Of a stretch of DNA of 64,000 bases, positions 25,786 through 33,047 are shown piece by piece; within the stretch, counting starts at the first letter, position 1; each line of letters begins with the position of its first letter. The notes below the pieces were generated by a model. The model worked only from the letters and a program-made list of their open reading frames with translations. It was not told where the DNA came from and did not search any database. Source of the DNA: Nocardioides sp. URHA0020 (GTDB lineage Bacteria; Actinomycetota; Actinomycetes; Propionibacteriales; Nocardioidaceae); contig NZ_KK211171.1 in assembly GCF_000620705.1 (NCBI RefSeq), positions 291,035-355,034 on the forward strand, given 5' to 3'. The translations under genes and the position numbers were made by a program.

Positions 25786-26324
25786 GCCTCCACGACGACG
25801 CGCTCGCGACGCTCACGGACTGGTCGGCCCCGACCGACGCCCAGCGGCGGCTCCAGGAGAGGTACGTCGAGCACCTGCGCGCCCACCCCGACGGGCTGAC
25901 CCGCGCCTGCGTGCCCGACCACCTCACAGCGAGCACGCTGGTGCTCAGCCCCGACCACGACCGGGTGCTGCTGACCTTGCACGCCAAGGCTGAGCGGTGG
26001 TTCCAGCTCGGCGGCCACTGCGAGCCGGGCGACGAGACGCTCTCCGGTGCCGCCCGGCGCGAGGCGGTCGAGGAGTCCGGACTGTCCGGGCTGCGGCTCG
26101 ACCCGGTGCCGGTGCAGCTCAGCGAGCACGCCGTACCCTTCTGCGGGTCGTCCGGGGACGTGCACCACCTCGACGTGCGCTTCGTCGCCGTCGCTCCCGC
26201 CGGGGTCGCGCCCGCGGTCAGCGACGAGTCGCTCGACGTGCGGTGGTGGGCGTACGACGCGCTGCCGGACCCGCAGCCCGACCTGGTCGAGCTGGTCGGG
26301 CTCGCCCGCCGGCGGCTGGCCTGA
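25782..26324 (+). CDS. Nudix hydrolase
   Basis: A 180-residue protein. The Nudix box starts GGHCEPGDE and ends REAVEESGL. It has an aspartate at the usual first acidic position, a variant frequent in actinobacterial Nudix proteins. Nucleoside diphosphates linked to another group are the usual substrates; the specific one cannot be told. The GTG start overlaps the previous stop and has AGGAG immediately upstream. It precedes an MFS gene at a 50-nt distance. Confidence 0.9.
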   Translation: MSLHDDALATLTDWSAPTDAQRRLQERYVEHLRAHPDGLTRACVPDHLTASTLVLSPDHDRVLLTLHAKAERWFQLGGHCEPGDETLSGAARREAVEESGLSGLRLDPVPVQLSEHAVPFCGSSGDVHHLDVRFVAVAPAGVAPAVSDESLDVRWWAYDALPDPQPDLVELVGLARRRLA

Positions 26325-26374
26325 GGCTCGCACCGGTCGCTCGAGATCCGGCAGGAGTGGTCCAAGATGGTCCG

Positions 26375-27715
26375 GTGCGCCGCGTCGTAGGTCCTCTGCT
26401 CGCCGTGACCGTGGCGCTCGTGCTCGCGGACTCCGCGGTCGTGACGCTCGCGCTGCCCGACATCCTCCGACACCTCGATGCGTCCGTCGGGCAGGTCGCG
26501 TGGGTCCTGATCGCCTTCAACCTGGTGCTCGGCGTCGCCGCCGTCCCCACCGCCGTGGTCTTCGCCCGCTCGCAGCCGCGGATCGTCGGTGCCGTCGGGA
26601 TCGCGGTGTTCGCCGGATCCTCGGCATGGTGCGCGGCCGCGCAGTCGATCGACGTGCTGATCCTCGCGCGGTGCGTGCAGGCGCTCGGCGGCGCGCTGGC
26701 GCTGGTCGGGTGCCTCGAGCTCCTGGTCGCGGCGTACGGCGAGCGTCGCGGCGTCGCCGCCTGGGTGACCGCGGGTGTCGTCGGCACGGCGATCGGCCCG
26801 TTCGCCGGCGGCCTGCTCACGCAGGCGTTCTCGTGGCAGGCCATCTTCGTGGTGCAGGTGCCCGTCGCCGTCCTTGCCGTGCCGGCCGCGCTCGCGGTCG
26901 CCGCCGCGCCGGAGCCACAGCCGGACCGGCATCGCCCGGCCATCCGCCCCAACCTGACCCTGGCCCTGCTGTCGGCGGCGCTCACGGCAGCGTTGTTCCT
27001 GCTCGTCCTGCTCCTGGTGGAGGGCTGGCGCCAGTCCCCCGGGATCGCGGCCCTGACCGTGTCCGTCGTCCCGCTCGCGGCCCTCGCCGCCCGCCCGCTC
27101 GCCCGCCTGCTGCAGCCTCCGCCGGAGGTGGAGGTGGCCGTCGGCTGCTTCCTCATCGCCGGCGGACTGACCGCGCTCGCGTTCCTGCCGTCAGCGGACC
27201 TGGTGTGGACGATCGCTCCGCAGGCACTGGTCGGGCTCGGTCTCGGGCTCACCGTGGACCGGCTGACCTCCCAGGCGATGGAGATGCGGCTGCCGCGGGC
27301 CAGACATGCGGCCTGGACGATCAGCGCCCGTCACCTCGGTGTCGTCGTGGGCCTCGCGATCCTGACGCCGGTGTTCACCGCCGACCTGCAGGCGGCCCAG
27401 GTGCCCGCCCAGGAGGCGATCGCGTCGTTGGTGCTCGACGCGCAGCTGCTGCCCGACGACAAGATCTCGATCGCGCAGGCGCTCGGCGACGAGCTCACGC
27501 AGCAGGAGGGACGGGTGCCCGACCTGTCGCACGCCTTCGCGACGGCGGACCTCGCGGCCGGGGACCGACCGGCCGCCGCCCGCCTCGAGCGCGAGCTCGA
27601 CTCCCAGCTGGAGCGGGCGGCCACCCACGCCTTCCGGGACTCCTTCCTCATCGGCGCCGGTCTCGCGCTCCTCGCCCTACTGACCGTGGTGGCGCCCCGC
27701 AGGCGGGTCCGATGA
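26375..27715 (+). CDS. MFS transporter (DHA2-like)
   Basis: A 446-residue membrane protein. The N-terminal half shows the drug-antiporter pattern: LADSAVVTLALPDIL in helix 1, then ARCVQALGGALALVGCLELL in helix 4 and GPFAGGLLTQAFSWQAIFVV in helix 5. About 12 helices are seen. A non-membrane insert of about 100 residues (GDELTQQEGRVPDLSHAFAT and onward) precedes the last helix. The start is uncertain: GTG 26375 is favoured because the first helix follows, but AGGAG lies 17 nt upstream; GTG 26357 is an alternative. Efflux substrate unknown. The stop overlaps the next ATG (ATGA). Confidence 0.85.
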   Translation: MRRVVGPLLAVTVALVLADSAVVTLALPDILRHLDASVGQVAWVLIAFNLVLGVAAVPTAVVFARSQPRIVGAVGIAVFAGSSAWCAAAQSIDVLILARCVQALGGALALVGCLELLVAAYGERRGVAAWVTAGVVGTAIGPFAGGLLTQAFSWQAIFVVQVPVAVLAVPAALAVAAAPEPQPDRHRPAIRPNLTLALLSAALTAALFLLVLLLVEGWRQSPGIAALTVSVVPLAALAARPLARLLQPPPEVEVAVGCFLIAGGLTALAFLPSADLVWTIAPQALVGLGLGLTVDRLTSQAMEMRLPRARHAAWTISARHLGVVVGLAILTPVFTADLQAAQVPAQEAIASLVLDAQLLPDDKISIAQALGDELTQQEGRVPDLSHAFATADLAAGDRPAAARLERELDSQLERAATHAFRDSFLIGAGLALLALLTVVAPRRRVR

Positions 27716-28332
27716 CCGGCGTGGCCCGGGTGCTCGCCCTGCCTGCGGCGGCCGTCGTCCTGGTGGCCGTGGTCCTCGGCGTCCAGGTCGCCCACGGCGG
27801 CGGGAGCTTCGAGCCGCTGCGGCCGGCCGACCCGTGCGTGGCCCGCGAGGTCACGTCGCGTGCCGCCGGGATCGACGGGCTGACCGAGCGGCTGGTGCTG
27901 CTCGGGGTCGACGGAGCGGCCTGTCGCCTGGGCGTCAGCCGTGAGGCGCTGACGCTGGAGCTCGCCCAGCCCGGCACCCGCACGGACGCCGAGATCCAGG
28001 CCCTGCACGACGGCCTGCTCGACGCCGTACGCCGGATGCACGACGACGGCTCGCTCCCGCCGGCGTCGGACCTGGTCGACGAGGCCCTCGACAACGCCGA
28101 CCTCAACAGCTTCCTCGAGCGCGCGATCCGCGCGATCCCGGACCCGGTCGTCGACGCGGCCCTGAAGACCGACGACGTCCTGACCCGCGCGATCGAGGAC
28201 CTCGACCTGCGCAGCGTGCTGGAGAGCCTCGACGACCAGGACGACCTCGACCAGCAGATCGAGGCCGCCATCACCCAGGCGGTCAAGGACTCCCTGGTCG
28301 ACCGGGTGCGCGGGCTGCTGCCCGGCGGCTAG
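27712..28332 (+). CDS. Membrane-anchored helical protein of unknown function
   Basis: A 206-residue protein with an N-terminal signal/anchor (VLALPAAAVVLVAVVLGVQV) and a helical, acidic remainder. Near the end runs LDLRSVLESLDDQDDLDQQI. Two cysteines (DPCVARE, GAACRLG) may pair outside the membrane. It is translationally coupled to the MFS gene by an ATGA overlap, so it may be an accessory subunit of that transporter, but no known family fits. Its stop overlaps the convergent YgjP-like gene by 4 nt. Confidence 0.75.
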   Translation: MTGVARVLALPAAAVVLVAVVLGVQVAHGGGSFEPLRPADPCVAREVTSRAAGIDGLTERLVLLGVDGAACRLGVSREALTLELAQPGTRTDAEIQALHDGLLDAVRRMHDDGSLPPASDLVDEALDNADLNSFLERAIRAIPDPVVDAALKTDDVLTRAIEDLDLRSVLESLDDQDDLDQQIEAAITQAVKDSLVDRVRGLLPGG

Positions 28333-28856
28333 TCGACCTGGTCGTCCGGCGGCGGCTCGAGGCGGGCCGCCGCCGACCAGCCGGCCAGGTAGCCCTGCGC
28401 GCGCTCGGCCTGCGGGAAGCGGTCCACCCAGCCCCAGAACTGCTCGTTGTGGCTGGGCTCGAAGAGGTGCGCGAGCTCGTGCATCAGCACGTAGTCGATG
28501 ACCCACTGCGGCATGCCCTGCAGCCGGGCCGAGAGCCGGATCGAGCGGTCGCCCGGTGTGCAGGAGCCCCACCGGGACTCCTGGTTGTCGACCCACCGCA
28601 CCGAGTCCGGCAGCGCGAGCCCGCCCAGGTAGCGGTCGCTGAGCGAGGTGGCCCGCTTCATCAGGTCGTCATCGCTCGGCTTGCGCCGCCGCTCGGACTT
28701 CTCGAGGCGGGCGATCATCGTCTCGACCCACTCCGCCTCCTCCTTGCGGGAGAGGGAGGCCGGGATCAGGACGACGACGCGGTCACCGTCGCGATAGGCC
28801 GACACCGTACGGCGGCGTCGCTTGGAGCGCCGTACCTCCACCTCGGGCCTGGCCAT
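28329..28856 (-). CDS. YgjP/DUF45-type M48-like metallopeptidase
   Basis: A 175-residue protein. The zinc site is VLMHELAHLFEPSHNEQFW, with HELAH as HExxH and the following His as the third ligand. RWGSCTPGDRSIRLSARL is the conserved strand-turn before it. Such small peptidases are often linked to type I restriction or act alone; no restriction genes are nearby. The basic N-terminus (RRSKRRRRTVSAYRDGDRVV) is typical. It is 9 nt from the PHP gene and probably co-transcribed with it. Confidence 0.88.
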   Translation of the reverse strand: MARPEVEVRRSKRRRRTVSAYRDGDRVVVLIPASLSRKEEAEWVETMIARLEKSERRRKPSDDDLMKRATSLSDRYLGGLALPDSVRWVDNQESRWGSCTPGDRSIRLSARLQGMPQWVIDYVLMHELAHLFEPSHNEQFWGWVDRFPQAERAQGYLAGWSAAARLEPPPDDQVD

Positions 28857-28865
28857 GGGCCGACG

Positions 28866-29906
28866 CTATCTGTTCGCCCACGCCAACAGCCGCTCCCGCG
28901 ACCACGTGTTGACGATCCGGTCGGCGTCGATCCCGGCCTCCTCCGCGCGCTCGCAGCCGTAGACCTGGAAGTCGAGCTGACCCGGCGCGTGGGCGTCGCT
29001 GTCGATCGAGAAGAGGCAGCCCAGGTCGCGGGCCAGCTCGATCAGCCTCGTCGGCGGGTCCCGGCGCTCGGGGCGGGCGTTGATCTCGACGGCCACGTCG
29101 TGCTCGACGCACGCCTCGAAGACGGCCCTGGCGTCGAACTGCGAGCTCGGCCGGGTCCCGCGGTTGCCCATCACCATCCGGCCCGTGCAGTGGCCCAGGA
29201 CGTTGGTCCGTGGGTTGCGGATCGCGCCGATCATCCGCTTCGTCATCGCCGGTGCGTCCATCTTGAGCTTGGAGTGCACGCTGGCCACCCGTACGTCGAG
29301 CCGGGCCAGCAGGTCGTCGTCCTGGTCGAGCGCGCCGTCGTCGAGGATGTCGACCTCGATGCCCGTGAGCAGCGTGAACCCCTCGCCCAGGTGGTCGTTG
29401 ACCGCCTCCACCACGCCGAGCTGACGGGTGAGCCGCTCGGCGCTCAGGCCGTGGGCGATGGTCAGCCGGGGCGAATGGTCGGTGAGCACCAGGTAGTCGT
29501 GGCCGAGCTCCATGGCCGTGAACGCCATCTCCTCGATCGGCGAGCCGCCGTCCGACCAGTCCGAGTGGGAGTGCAGGTCGCCGCGCAGCGCGGCCCGCAG
29601 CTCGGCTCCCCCGGACGTCAGCGGTCCACCCTGCTCACGCTCCAGGGTGGCGAGCCGGTCGGGGAGCTCCCCGCGCACCGCCTGGGCGATCACCTTCGCC
29701 GAGCTGGCTCCGACGCCGGGCAGGTCGGTGAGGGTCCCGTCCACCACCGCCCGCGCCACGTCGTCGGTCGGCAGCGGCAGGATCGCGGCGGCCGCCCCGC
29801 GGAAGGCCTTGACCTTGTAGGTGTCCTCACGCGCTCGCTCGAGCAGGAACGCGATCCGGCGCAGGGCCGCGACCGGGCCCCCGTCGTACCCCTCGCCGTC
29901 CGACAC
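28866..29906 (-). CDS. HhH-PHP protein (DNA polymerase X C-terminal-like phosphoesterase)
   Basis: A 346-residue protein. The N-terminal 100 residues are a polymerase beta/X-like helix-hairpin-helix region (AFRGAAAAILPLPTDDVARA, LPGVGASSAKVIAQAVRGEL). A PHP domain follows with metal ligands in DLHSHSDWSDGG, LTDHSP, GIEVDIL, HSKLKM and DSDAHA. This layout matches bacterial PolX proteins that have lost the polymerase part, or tyrosine/histidinol-phosphatase-like enzymes. Processing of nucleic-acid ends is an inference. GTG 29906 is the start because GGGAGGA lies 6 nt upstream; a longer frame to 29975 has no support. Confidence 0.85.
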   Translation of the reverse strand: MSDGEGYDGGPVAALRRIAFLLERAREDTYKVKAFRGAAAAILPLPTDDVARAVVDGTLTDLPGVGASSAKVIAQAVRGELPDRLATLEREQGGPLTSGGAELRAALRGDLHSHSDWSDGGSPIEEMAFTAMELGHDYLVLTDHSPRLTIAHGLSAERLTRQLGVVEAVNDHLGEGFTLLTGIEVDILDDGALDQDDDLLARLDVRVASVHSKLKMDAPAMTKRMIGAIRNPRTNVLGHCTGRMVMGNRGTRPSSQFDARAVFEACVEHDVAVEINARPERRDPPTRLIELARDLGCLFSIDSDAHAPGQLDFQVYGCERAEEAGIDADRIVNTWSRERLLAWANR

Positions 29907-30015
29907 GCCGCGTCCTCCCGAAATTCTGTCTCGATGTGGCCGGGTTTCTTTCCTCCACACCCCGTGGAGAGCCATTGTGGCTGGTCAGCGCCCCGACGGG
30001 GCGAGGGAGCCGCGG

Positions 30016-30102
30016 TTCGTCCACAGGCATCTCCCACCCCGAGCGCGTGTCGTCCACCGGTGCGGGGGTTCCTCCACAGGTTTATCCACAGCGTTGTCCA
30101 CA
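30016..30102. promoter_or_regulatory. Cluster of DnaA-box-like sequences
   Basis: TTATCCACA (30082-30090) is a perfect bacterial DnaA box and TTGTCCACA (30094-30102) is the common actinobacterial form; only 3 bp separate them. Weaker TCCACAG words lie at 30020-30026 and 30073-30079 in the same orientation. The cluster is in the non-coding interval 29907-30279, far from any replication gene. Confidence 0.5.
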
Positions 30103-30120
30103 GGCGGGAGCGGGTCCGCG

Positions 30121-30150
30121 TTGACCGTGACCGCACCCGGCTCCTAGCGT
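30121..30150 (+). promoter_or_regulatory. Promoter-like sequence, plus strand
   Basis: TTGACC (30121-30126), an 18-bp spacer and TAGCGT (30145-30150). No protein gene follows on this strand; the structured stretch at 30162-30231 does. Confidence 0.45.
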
Positions 30151-30161
30151 CGAGCCCAGAC

Positions 30162-30231
30162 GAGGCCTCCGGGCCGTCGACGGACACTCGCAAGGGGAAG
30201 GCAAGTGTCCGCCCGGCGGCTCGGGGGCCTC
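30162..30231. other. Long interrupted stem-loop: candidate small RNA or terminator
   Basis: The outer arms 30162-30176 and 30217-30231 pair over 15 bp with two G-U pairs in the plus-strand RNA. Inside is a perfect 8-bp hairpin, CGGACACT (30181-30188) with AGTGTCCG (30204-30211). It starts about 12 nt after a promoter-like sequence. On the minus strand it lies about 50 nt past the enoyl-CoA hydratase stop, so it might simply end that transcript. Confidence 0.4.
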
Positions 30232-30279
30232 CTCTACCTGCGGCTCCCTGGGGTCGCGGTGGGTCGCCCCGCGCGCGGC

Positions 30280-31074
30280 TCAGCTGCCGGTGAAGACGGG
30301 GGCGCGCTTCTCCTGCGCCGCGCGGATGCCCTCCTGCAGGTCCGCGGTCGCCAGCGTGATCGGCTGGGCCATCGCCTCCCACTGCAGGCAGGCCTCCACG
30401 TCGGCGTGGCCGCCGTCGCGCAGGGCGAGCTTGGTCAGCCGGCTCGCGATCGGGGCCGTGGCCGCGATCCCGGCCGCGGTCGCGAGCACCTCGTCGAGGA
30501 ACGACGCCGGGTCGACCACTCCCGAGACCAGCCCCAGCCGCAGCGCCTCGTCGGCGTCGACCACCCGGCCGGTGAGCAGCAGCTCGCGGGCGTGCGCGGC
30601 GCCGACCACGTTGGGCAGCAGGTACGTCGCCGCCATGCCCGGGTGCATGCCGAGCTTGACGAACGGCACGCCGAGCTTGGCGCCGGCCGCGGCGTACCGG
30701 ATGTCGCACGCGAGCGCGAGGCAGAGGCCGGCGCCGATCGCGGGTCCGTTGACGGCGGCGATCGTGGGGACCTCGAGCCGCCGGATCGCCAGCCACGCAC
30801 GGTAGAACGCGATCATCCGGGTGCGCAGGTGGTCGACCGACGCGTCCGGCTCGCTGGCGATCCACGAGGTGTTGCCACCGGAGCAGAAGGCGGAGCCCTC
30901 GCCGGTCACCACCACCGCTCGGACCGAGCGGTCCGCGGACAGCTCGTCGATCGCCGCGACCCACGACGAGGTCATCTCGTCGGACATCGCGTTGCGCTGA
31001 TCGGGGTTGTCGAGGGTGAGGAGCACGACGCCGTCGCCGGGCCGCTCGAGGCGCAGGTGGGTGAGTTCGGGCAT
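30280..31074 (-). CDS. Enoyl-CoA hydratase/isomerase family protein
   Basis: A 264-residue crotonase-fold protein. The oxyanion-hole segments are GSAFCSGGN (about 67-75) and AVNGPAIGAGLCLALACDIR (about 110-130); LGMHPGMAATYLLPNVVG follows. The usual catalytic glutamates are not obvious (GMHPGMAATYLL in place of GLVPGxGGTxRL), so the exact reaction (hydratase, isomerase or thioesterase) cannot be given. ATG 31074 (MPELTHLRLERPGDGVVLLT) begins the fold; an upstream extension to 31122 is unlikely. No beta-oxidation partners are adjacent. Confidence 0.85.
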   Translation of the reverse strand: MPELTHLRLERPGDGVVLLTLDNPDQRNAMSDEMTSSWVAAIDELSADRSVRAVVVTGEGSAFCSGGNTSWIASEPDASVDHLRTRMIAFYRAWLAIRRLEVPTIAAVNGPAIGAGLCLALACDIRYAAAGAKLGVPFVKLGMHPGMAATYLLPNVVGAAHARELLLTGRVVDADEALRLGLVSGVVDPASFLDEVLATAAGIAATAPIASRLTKLALRDGGHADVEACLQWEAMAQPITLATADLQEGIRAAQEKRAPVFTGS

Positions 31075-31274
31075 GGCCTCAACGTACTCATCCGGTCCCG
31101 GACGCGCCGTGATGCGGTTCACCGGCGCCGAACGGCGCGCCGAGGGCTTCCGGCACGCTCAGCCCCGGTTGTCGTAGGGTCTGAGACGGTCCGGCGGCAA
31201 CCCGCAGGACTCCGGCGGGTCTTCCCCATCTCCCCGCCGCGACGACCGAGACATTGAAAAGCAAGGAGGCCGTC

Positions 31275-31433
31275 ATGGCGGAGACCTGGAGCGGCGAGTT
31301 CTACTGCGTGAAGTGCAAGGAGAAGCGCGAGGCTGAGGGCGAGATTCGCGTCAACGACAAGGGCACCAAGATGGCCAAGGGCGTCTGCCCCGTCTGCGGC
31401 ACGAACCTCAACCGGATCCTCGGCAAGGCCTGA
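31275..31433 (+). CDS. DUF5679 zinc-ribbon protein
   Basis: A 52-residue protein. It has a CVKCKEKREAEGE knuckle and a CPVCGTNLNRIL knuckle, a four-cysteine zinc ribbon. AAGGAGG at 31263-31269 is a near-perfect ribosome binding site. DUF5679 is found across actinobacteria, often in this neighbourhood; role unknown. A strong terminator follows directly. Confidence 0.9.
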   Translation: MAETWSGEFYCVKCKEKREAEGEIRVNDKGTKMAKGVCPVCGTNLNRILGKA

Positions 31434-31464
31434 CGCTCCACGCGTCACGCCACACGAGCTCCCC

Positions 31465-31503
31465 AGCGGCGTCGCCCCGGACCTGTCCGGCGGCGACGCC
31501 GCT
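31465..31503 (+). terminator. Terminator after the DUF5679 gene
   Basis: AGCGGCGTCGCC pairs with GGCGACGCCGCT; an inner CCGGAC/GTCCGG stem with a one-base bulge closes the hairpin. It begins 31 nt after the stop and is followed by GTCATTT. Confidence 0.8.
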
Positions 31504-31559
31504 GTCATTTCCCCTGTGGAGGACCGTCCGGGGCCGCTCCCACCGGGTAGGTGGGCGTG

Positions 31560-32321
31560 ATGAGCCTCCTGCGCACCGGCCTCCACGTCGTACGCCGCGA
31601 CGACCAGCACCTGCAGATCGGCGTCGACCCGCCCTGGCGCCTGGTGGTGCCCGACGAGCCGGACGTGCAGCGCGTGCTCGACGACCTGCTGGCGGGCCGG
31701 CCGCCATCGCCGGAGACCGCGGCCGGACACCAGACGCTGCGCGACCTGCACCGAGCCGACATGCTGCGCCCGCCCGGGGAGCCCCGCCGGTCGTGCTCCG
31801 TCGCGGTCGCGGGCGCCGCCCGCGCGACGGCCGAGGCCGAGCGCCTGCTGCGCGCGGCCGGGATCGGGCCCGTCCTCGCCGAGCGCGCCGACCGCGCCGA
31901 CCTGACGATGGTCGTCGCTGCCGGCGAGCCGCCACGCGACCTGGTCGACGACCACGTCCGGACCGGGCGGCCCCACCTGGTCGTCGGTGCCGGGCCGCGC
32001 GGCTTCCGTGTCGGCCCGTTCGTCGTCCCGGGGAGCACCGCCTGCCTGCGGTGCGTCGACGCGCATCTCGCGGAGCACGACCCGCGCCGCGGCGTCGTCG
32101 TCGAGCAGCTGGCCGGGCGTACGGCGGCACCCGACGACCCGGCCCTCGAGGCGCTGGCGATCACCTGGGCGGTCCGCGACGCGCTGCGCTACGTCGCCGG
32201 GTCGACGCCGTCGACCTGGTCGGCGACCGTCGACCTCGACGTGGAGCTCGAGCCGCGACGGCAGGCATGGACCCGCCATCCGCACTGCGGGTGCGCCTGG
32301 GACGCGCTGGCGCTCGGCTGA
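31560..32321 (+). CDS. ThiF/cyclodehydratase-like (TOMM leader-binding-type) protein
   Basis: A 253-residue protein. After an N-terminal winged-helix-like part (VVRRDDQHLQIGVDPPWRLV, then VPDEPDVQRVLDDLLAG) the chain resembles the E1/ThiF half of bacteriocin-type cyclodehydratases: VGPFVVPGSTACLRCVDAHL (the CxxC zinc knuckle), then ALAITWAVRDALRYVAG and HPHCGCAW (a second cysteine pair). The ATP-binding GxGxxG loop is degenerate. In TOMM systems such proteins bind a leader peptide. Here no precursor peptide or YcaO gene is seen nearby. Homologs occur as solitary conserved genes in actinobacteria near whiB7. ATG 31560 follows AGGTGGG. Confidence 0.6.
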   Translation: MSLLRTGLHVVRRDDQHLQIGVDPPWRLVVPDEPDVQRVLDDLLAGRPPSPETAAGHQTLRDLHRADMLRPPGEPRRSCSVAVAGAARATAEAERLLRAAGIGPVLAERADRADLTMVVAAGEPPRDLVDDHVRTGRPHLVVGAGPRGFRVGPFVVPGSTACLRCVDAHLAEHDPRRGVVVEQLAGRTAAPDDPALEALAITWAVRDALRYVAGSTPSTWSATVDLDVELEPRRQAWTRHPHCGCAWDALALG

Positions 32322-32322
32322 G

Positions 32323-32484
32323 TCACCACCACTCGCTGTCGAGCTTGCCCTCCATCGCCCGCAGGTGGGTACGGGAGCACTCGACGCAGTAGACCCGGGT
32401 GCGACCGCGCTCGACGGAGGTCGTCCAGGCGAGCGTCGCCGACTCGTCGCTCTCCTGGCGTCCGCAGAAGTCACAGGTGGTCAC
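32323..32484 (-). CDS. 53-residue zinc-ribbon protein
   Basis: A very short gene starting at GTG 32484: VTTCDFCGRQESDESATLAW, then TRVYCVECSRTHLRAMEGKL. Two C-x2-C pairs about 30 residues apart indicate a zinc ribbon. The C-terminus is DSEWW. Its stop lies 1 nt from the stop of the convergent ThiF-like gene. The upstream sequence GGCGGC offers only weak ribosome binding. Function unknown; possibly nucleic-acid or protein binding. Confidence 0.7.
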   Translation of the reverse strand: MTTCDFCGRQESDESATLAWTTSVERGRTRVYCVECSRTHLRAMEGKLDSEWW

Positions 32485-32509
32485 GCCGCCACGGTAGTCC
32501 CCGGACGCG

Positions 32510-32550
32510 CCGGGAGCCGGGTCCGACGAGGTGTCGGACCCGGCTCCCGG
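32510..32550 (-). terminator. Terminator of the whiB7-small gene operon
   Basis: A perfect 18-bp stem (CCGGGAGCCGGGTCCGAC and complement) with a 5-nt loop, directly after the last small gene on the minus strand. It also separates this operon from the 53-residue zinc-ribbon gene. Confidence 0.9.
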
Positions 32551-32556
32551 GGTGGA

Positions 32557-32772
32557 TCAGAGTGCTCGGGCGAGGGCCAGACGCGCCTGCTGTGCAGCCT
32601 GCTCGGCCTTGCGGCTGAGTCGACGGGCACGGGCCAGCCGGTAACCGAGCTGGAGCTGGTGCGCCTCTCCCAGGCGCGCGGACATTTGTGCGCGCGCGAG
32701 ATCTTCGTGGAGGAGATTCATGGTGGTGAGTCCGTTCGGGTCGGTGTTCGTGGAGGTGTTCATCGCGGTCAT
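32557..32772 (-). CDS. Small helical basic protein, paralog 1
   Basis: The 71 residues end in a core that begins MNLLHEDLARAQMSARLGEA and continues RLARARRLSRKAEQAAQQAR. The core is one or two amphipathic helices rich in Arg, Ala and Gln. It is clearly related to the next gene (about 60 percent identity over 54 residues by eye). ATG 32772 (MTAMNTSTNTDPNGLTT) gives 71 residues; ATG 32721 gives exactly the 54-residue form of the paralog. Neither has a strong ribosome binding site. It is the last gene before the terminator of the whiB7 operon. Family not recognised. Confidence 0.7.
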   Translation of the reverse strand: MTAMNTSTNTDPNGLTTMNLLHEDLARAQMSARLGEAHQLQLGYRLARARRLSRKAEQAAQQARLALARAL

Positions 32773-32798
32773 GTCGACTTTCTGGATCTGGGCGGGGC

Positions 32799-32963
32799 TC
32801 AGAGCGTGCGAGCGATGGCGAGCCGGGCCTGCTGAGCGATCTGCTCCGCCTTGCGGCTGGTGCTGATCGCCCGGGCGAGGCGGCGACCCTGTCGGCCGTG
32901 CTGCGCCTCGATGAGGCGAGCGCTCACGTGAGCTCGAACCACGTCCTCGTGGCTGAGGTTCAT
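32799..32963 (-). CDS. Small helical basic protein, paralog 2
   Basis: A 54-residue protein: MNLSHEDVVRAHVSARLIEA, then RRLARAISTSRKAEQIAQQA and a short end. It is a tandem duplicate of the gene just downstream; identical blocks are MNL-HED, SARL-EA, SRKAEQ-AQQARLA. The ATG has no clear Shine-Dalgarno sequence. It lies 84 nt after whiB7 in the same orientation. No known domain; a role in WhiB7-dependent stress is only a guess from position. Confidence 0.75.
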   Translation of the reverse strand: MNLSHEDVVRAHVSARLIEAQHGRQGRRLARAISTSRKAEQIAQQARLAIARTL

Positions 32964-33047
32964 GTCGGTGTCCTGACGTCGTTGTCTCGGAAGGTGGTCG
33001 GTGCGGTGCTGCGGTGCTGGGTGTCGGTGCTGCGGGCGGGGGCTGGA

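Noticed and set aside
31560..32484. A thiazole/oxazole-modified peptide cluster
   Set aside because: Only the ThiF-like part exists. The nearby short genes are zinc ribbons, not Ser/Cys-rich precursor peptides, and no YcaO or dehydrogenase gene is present.
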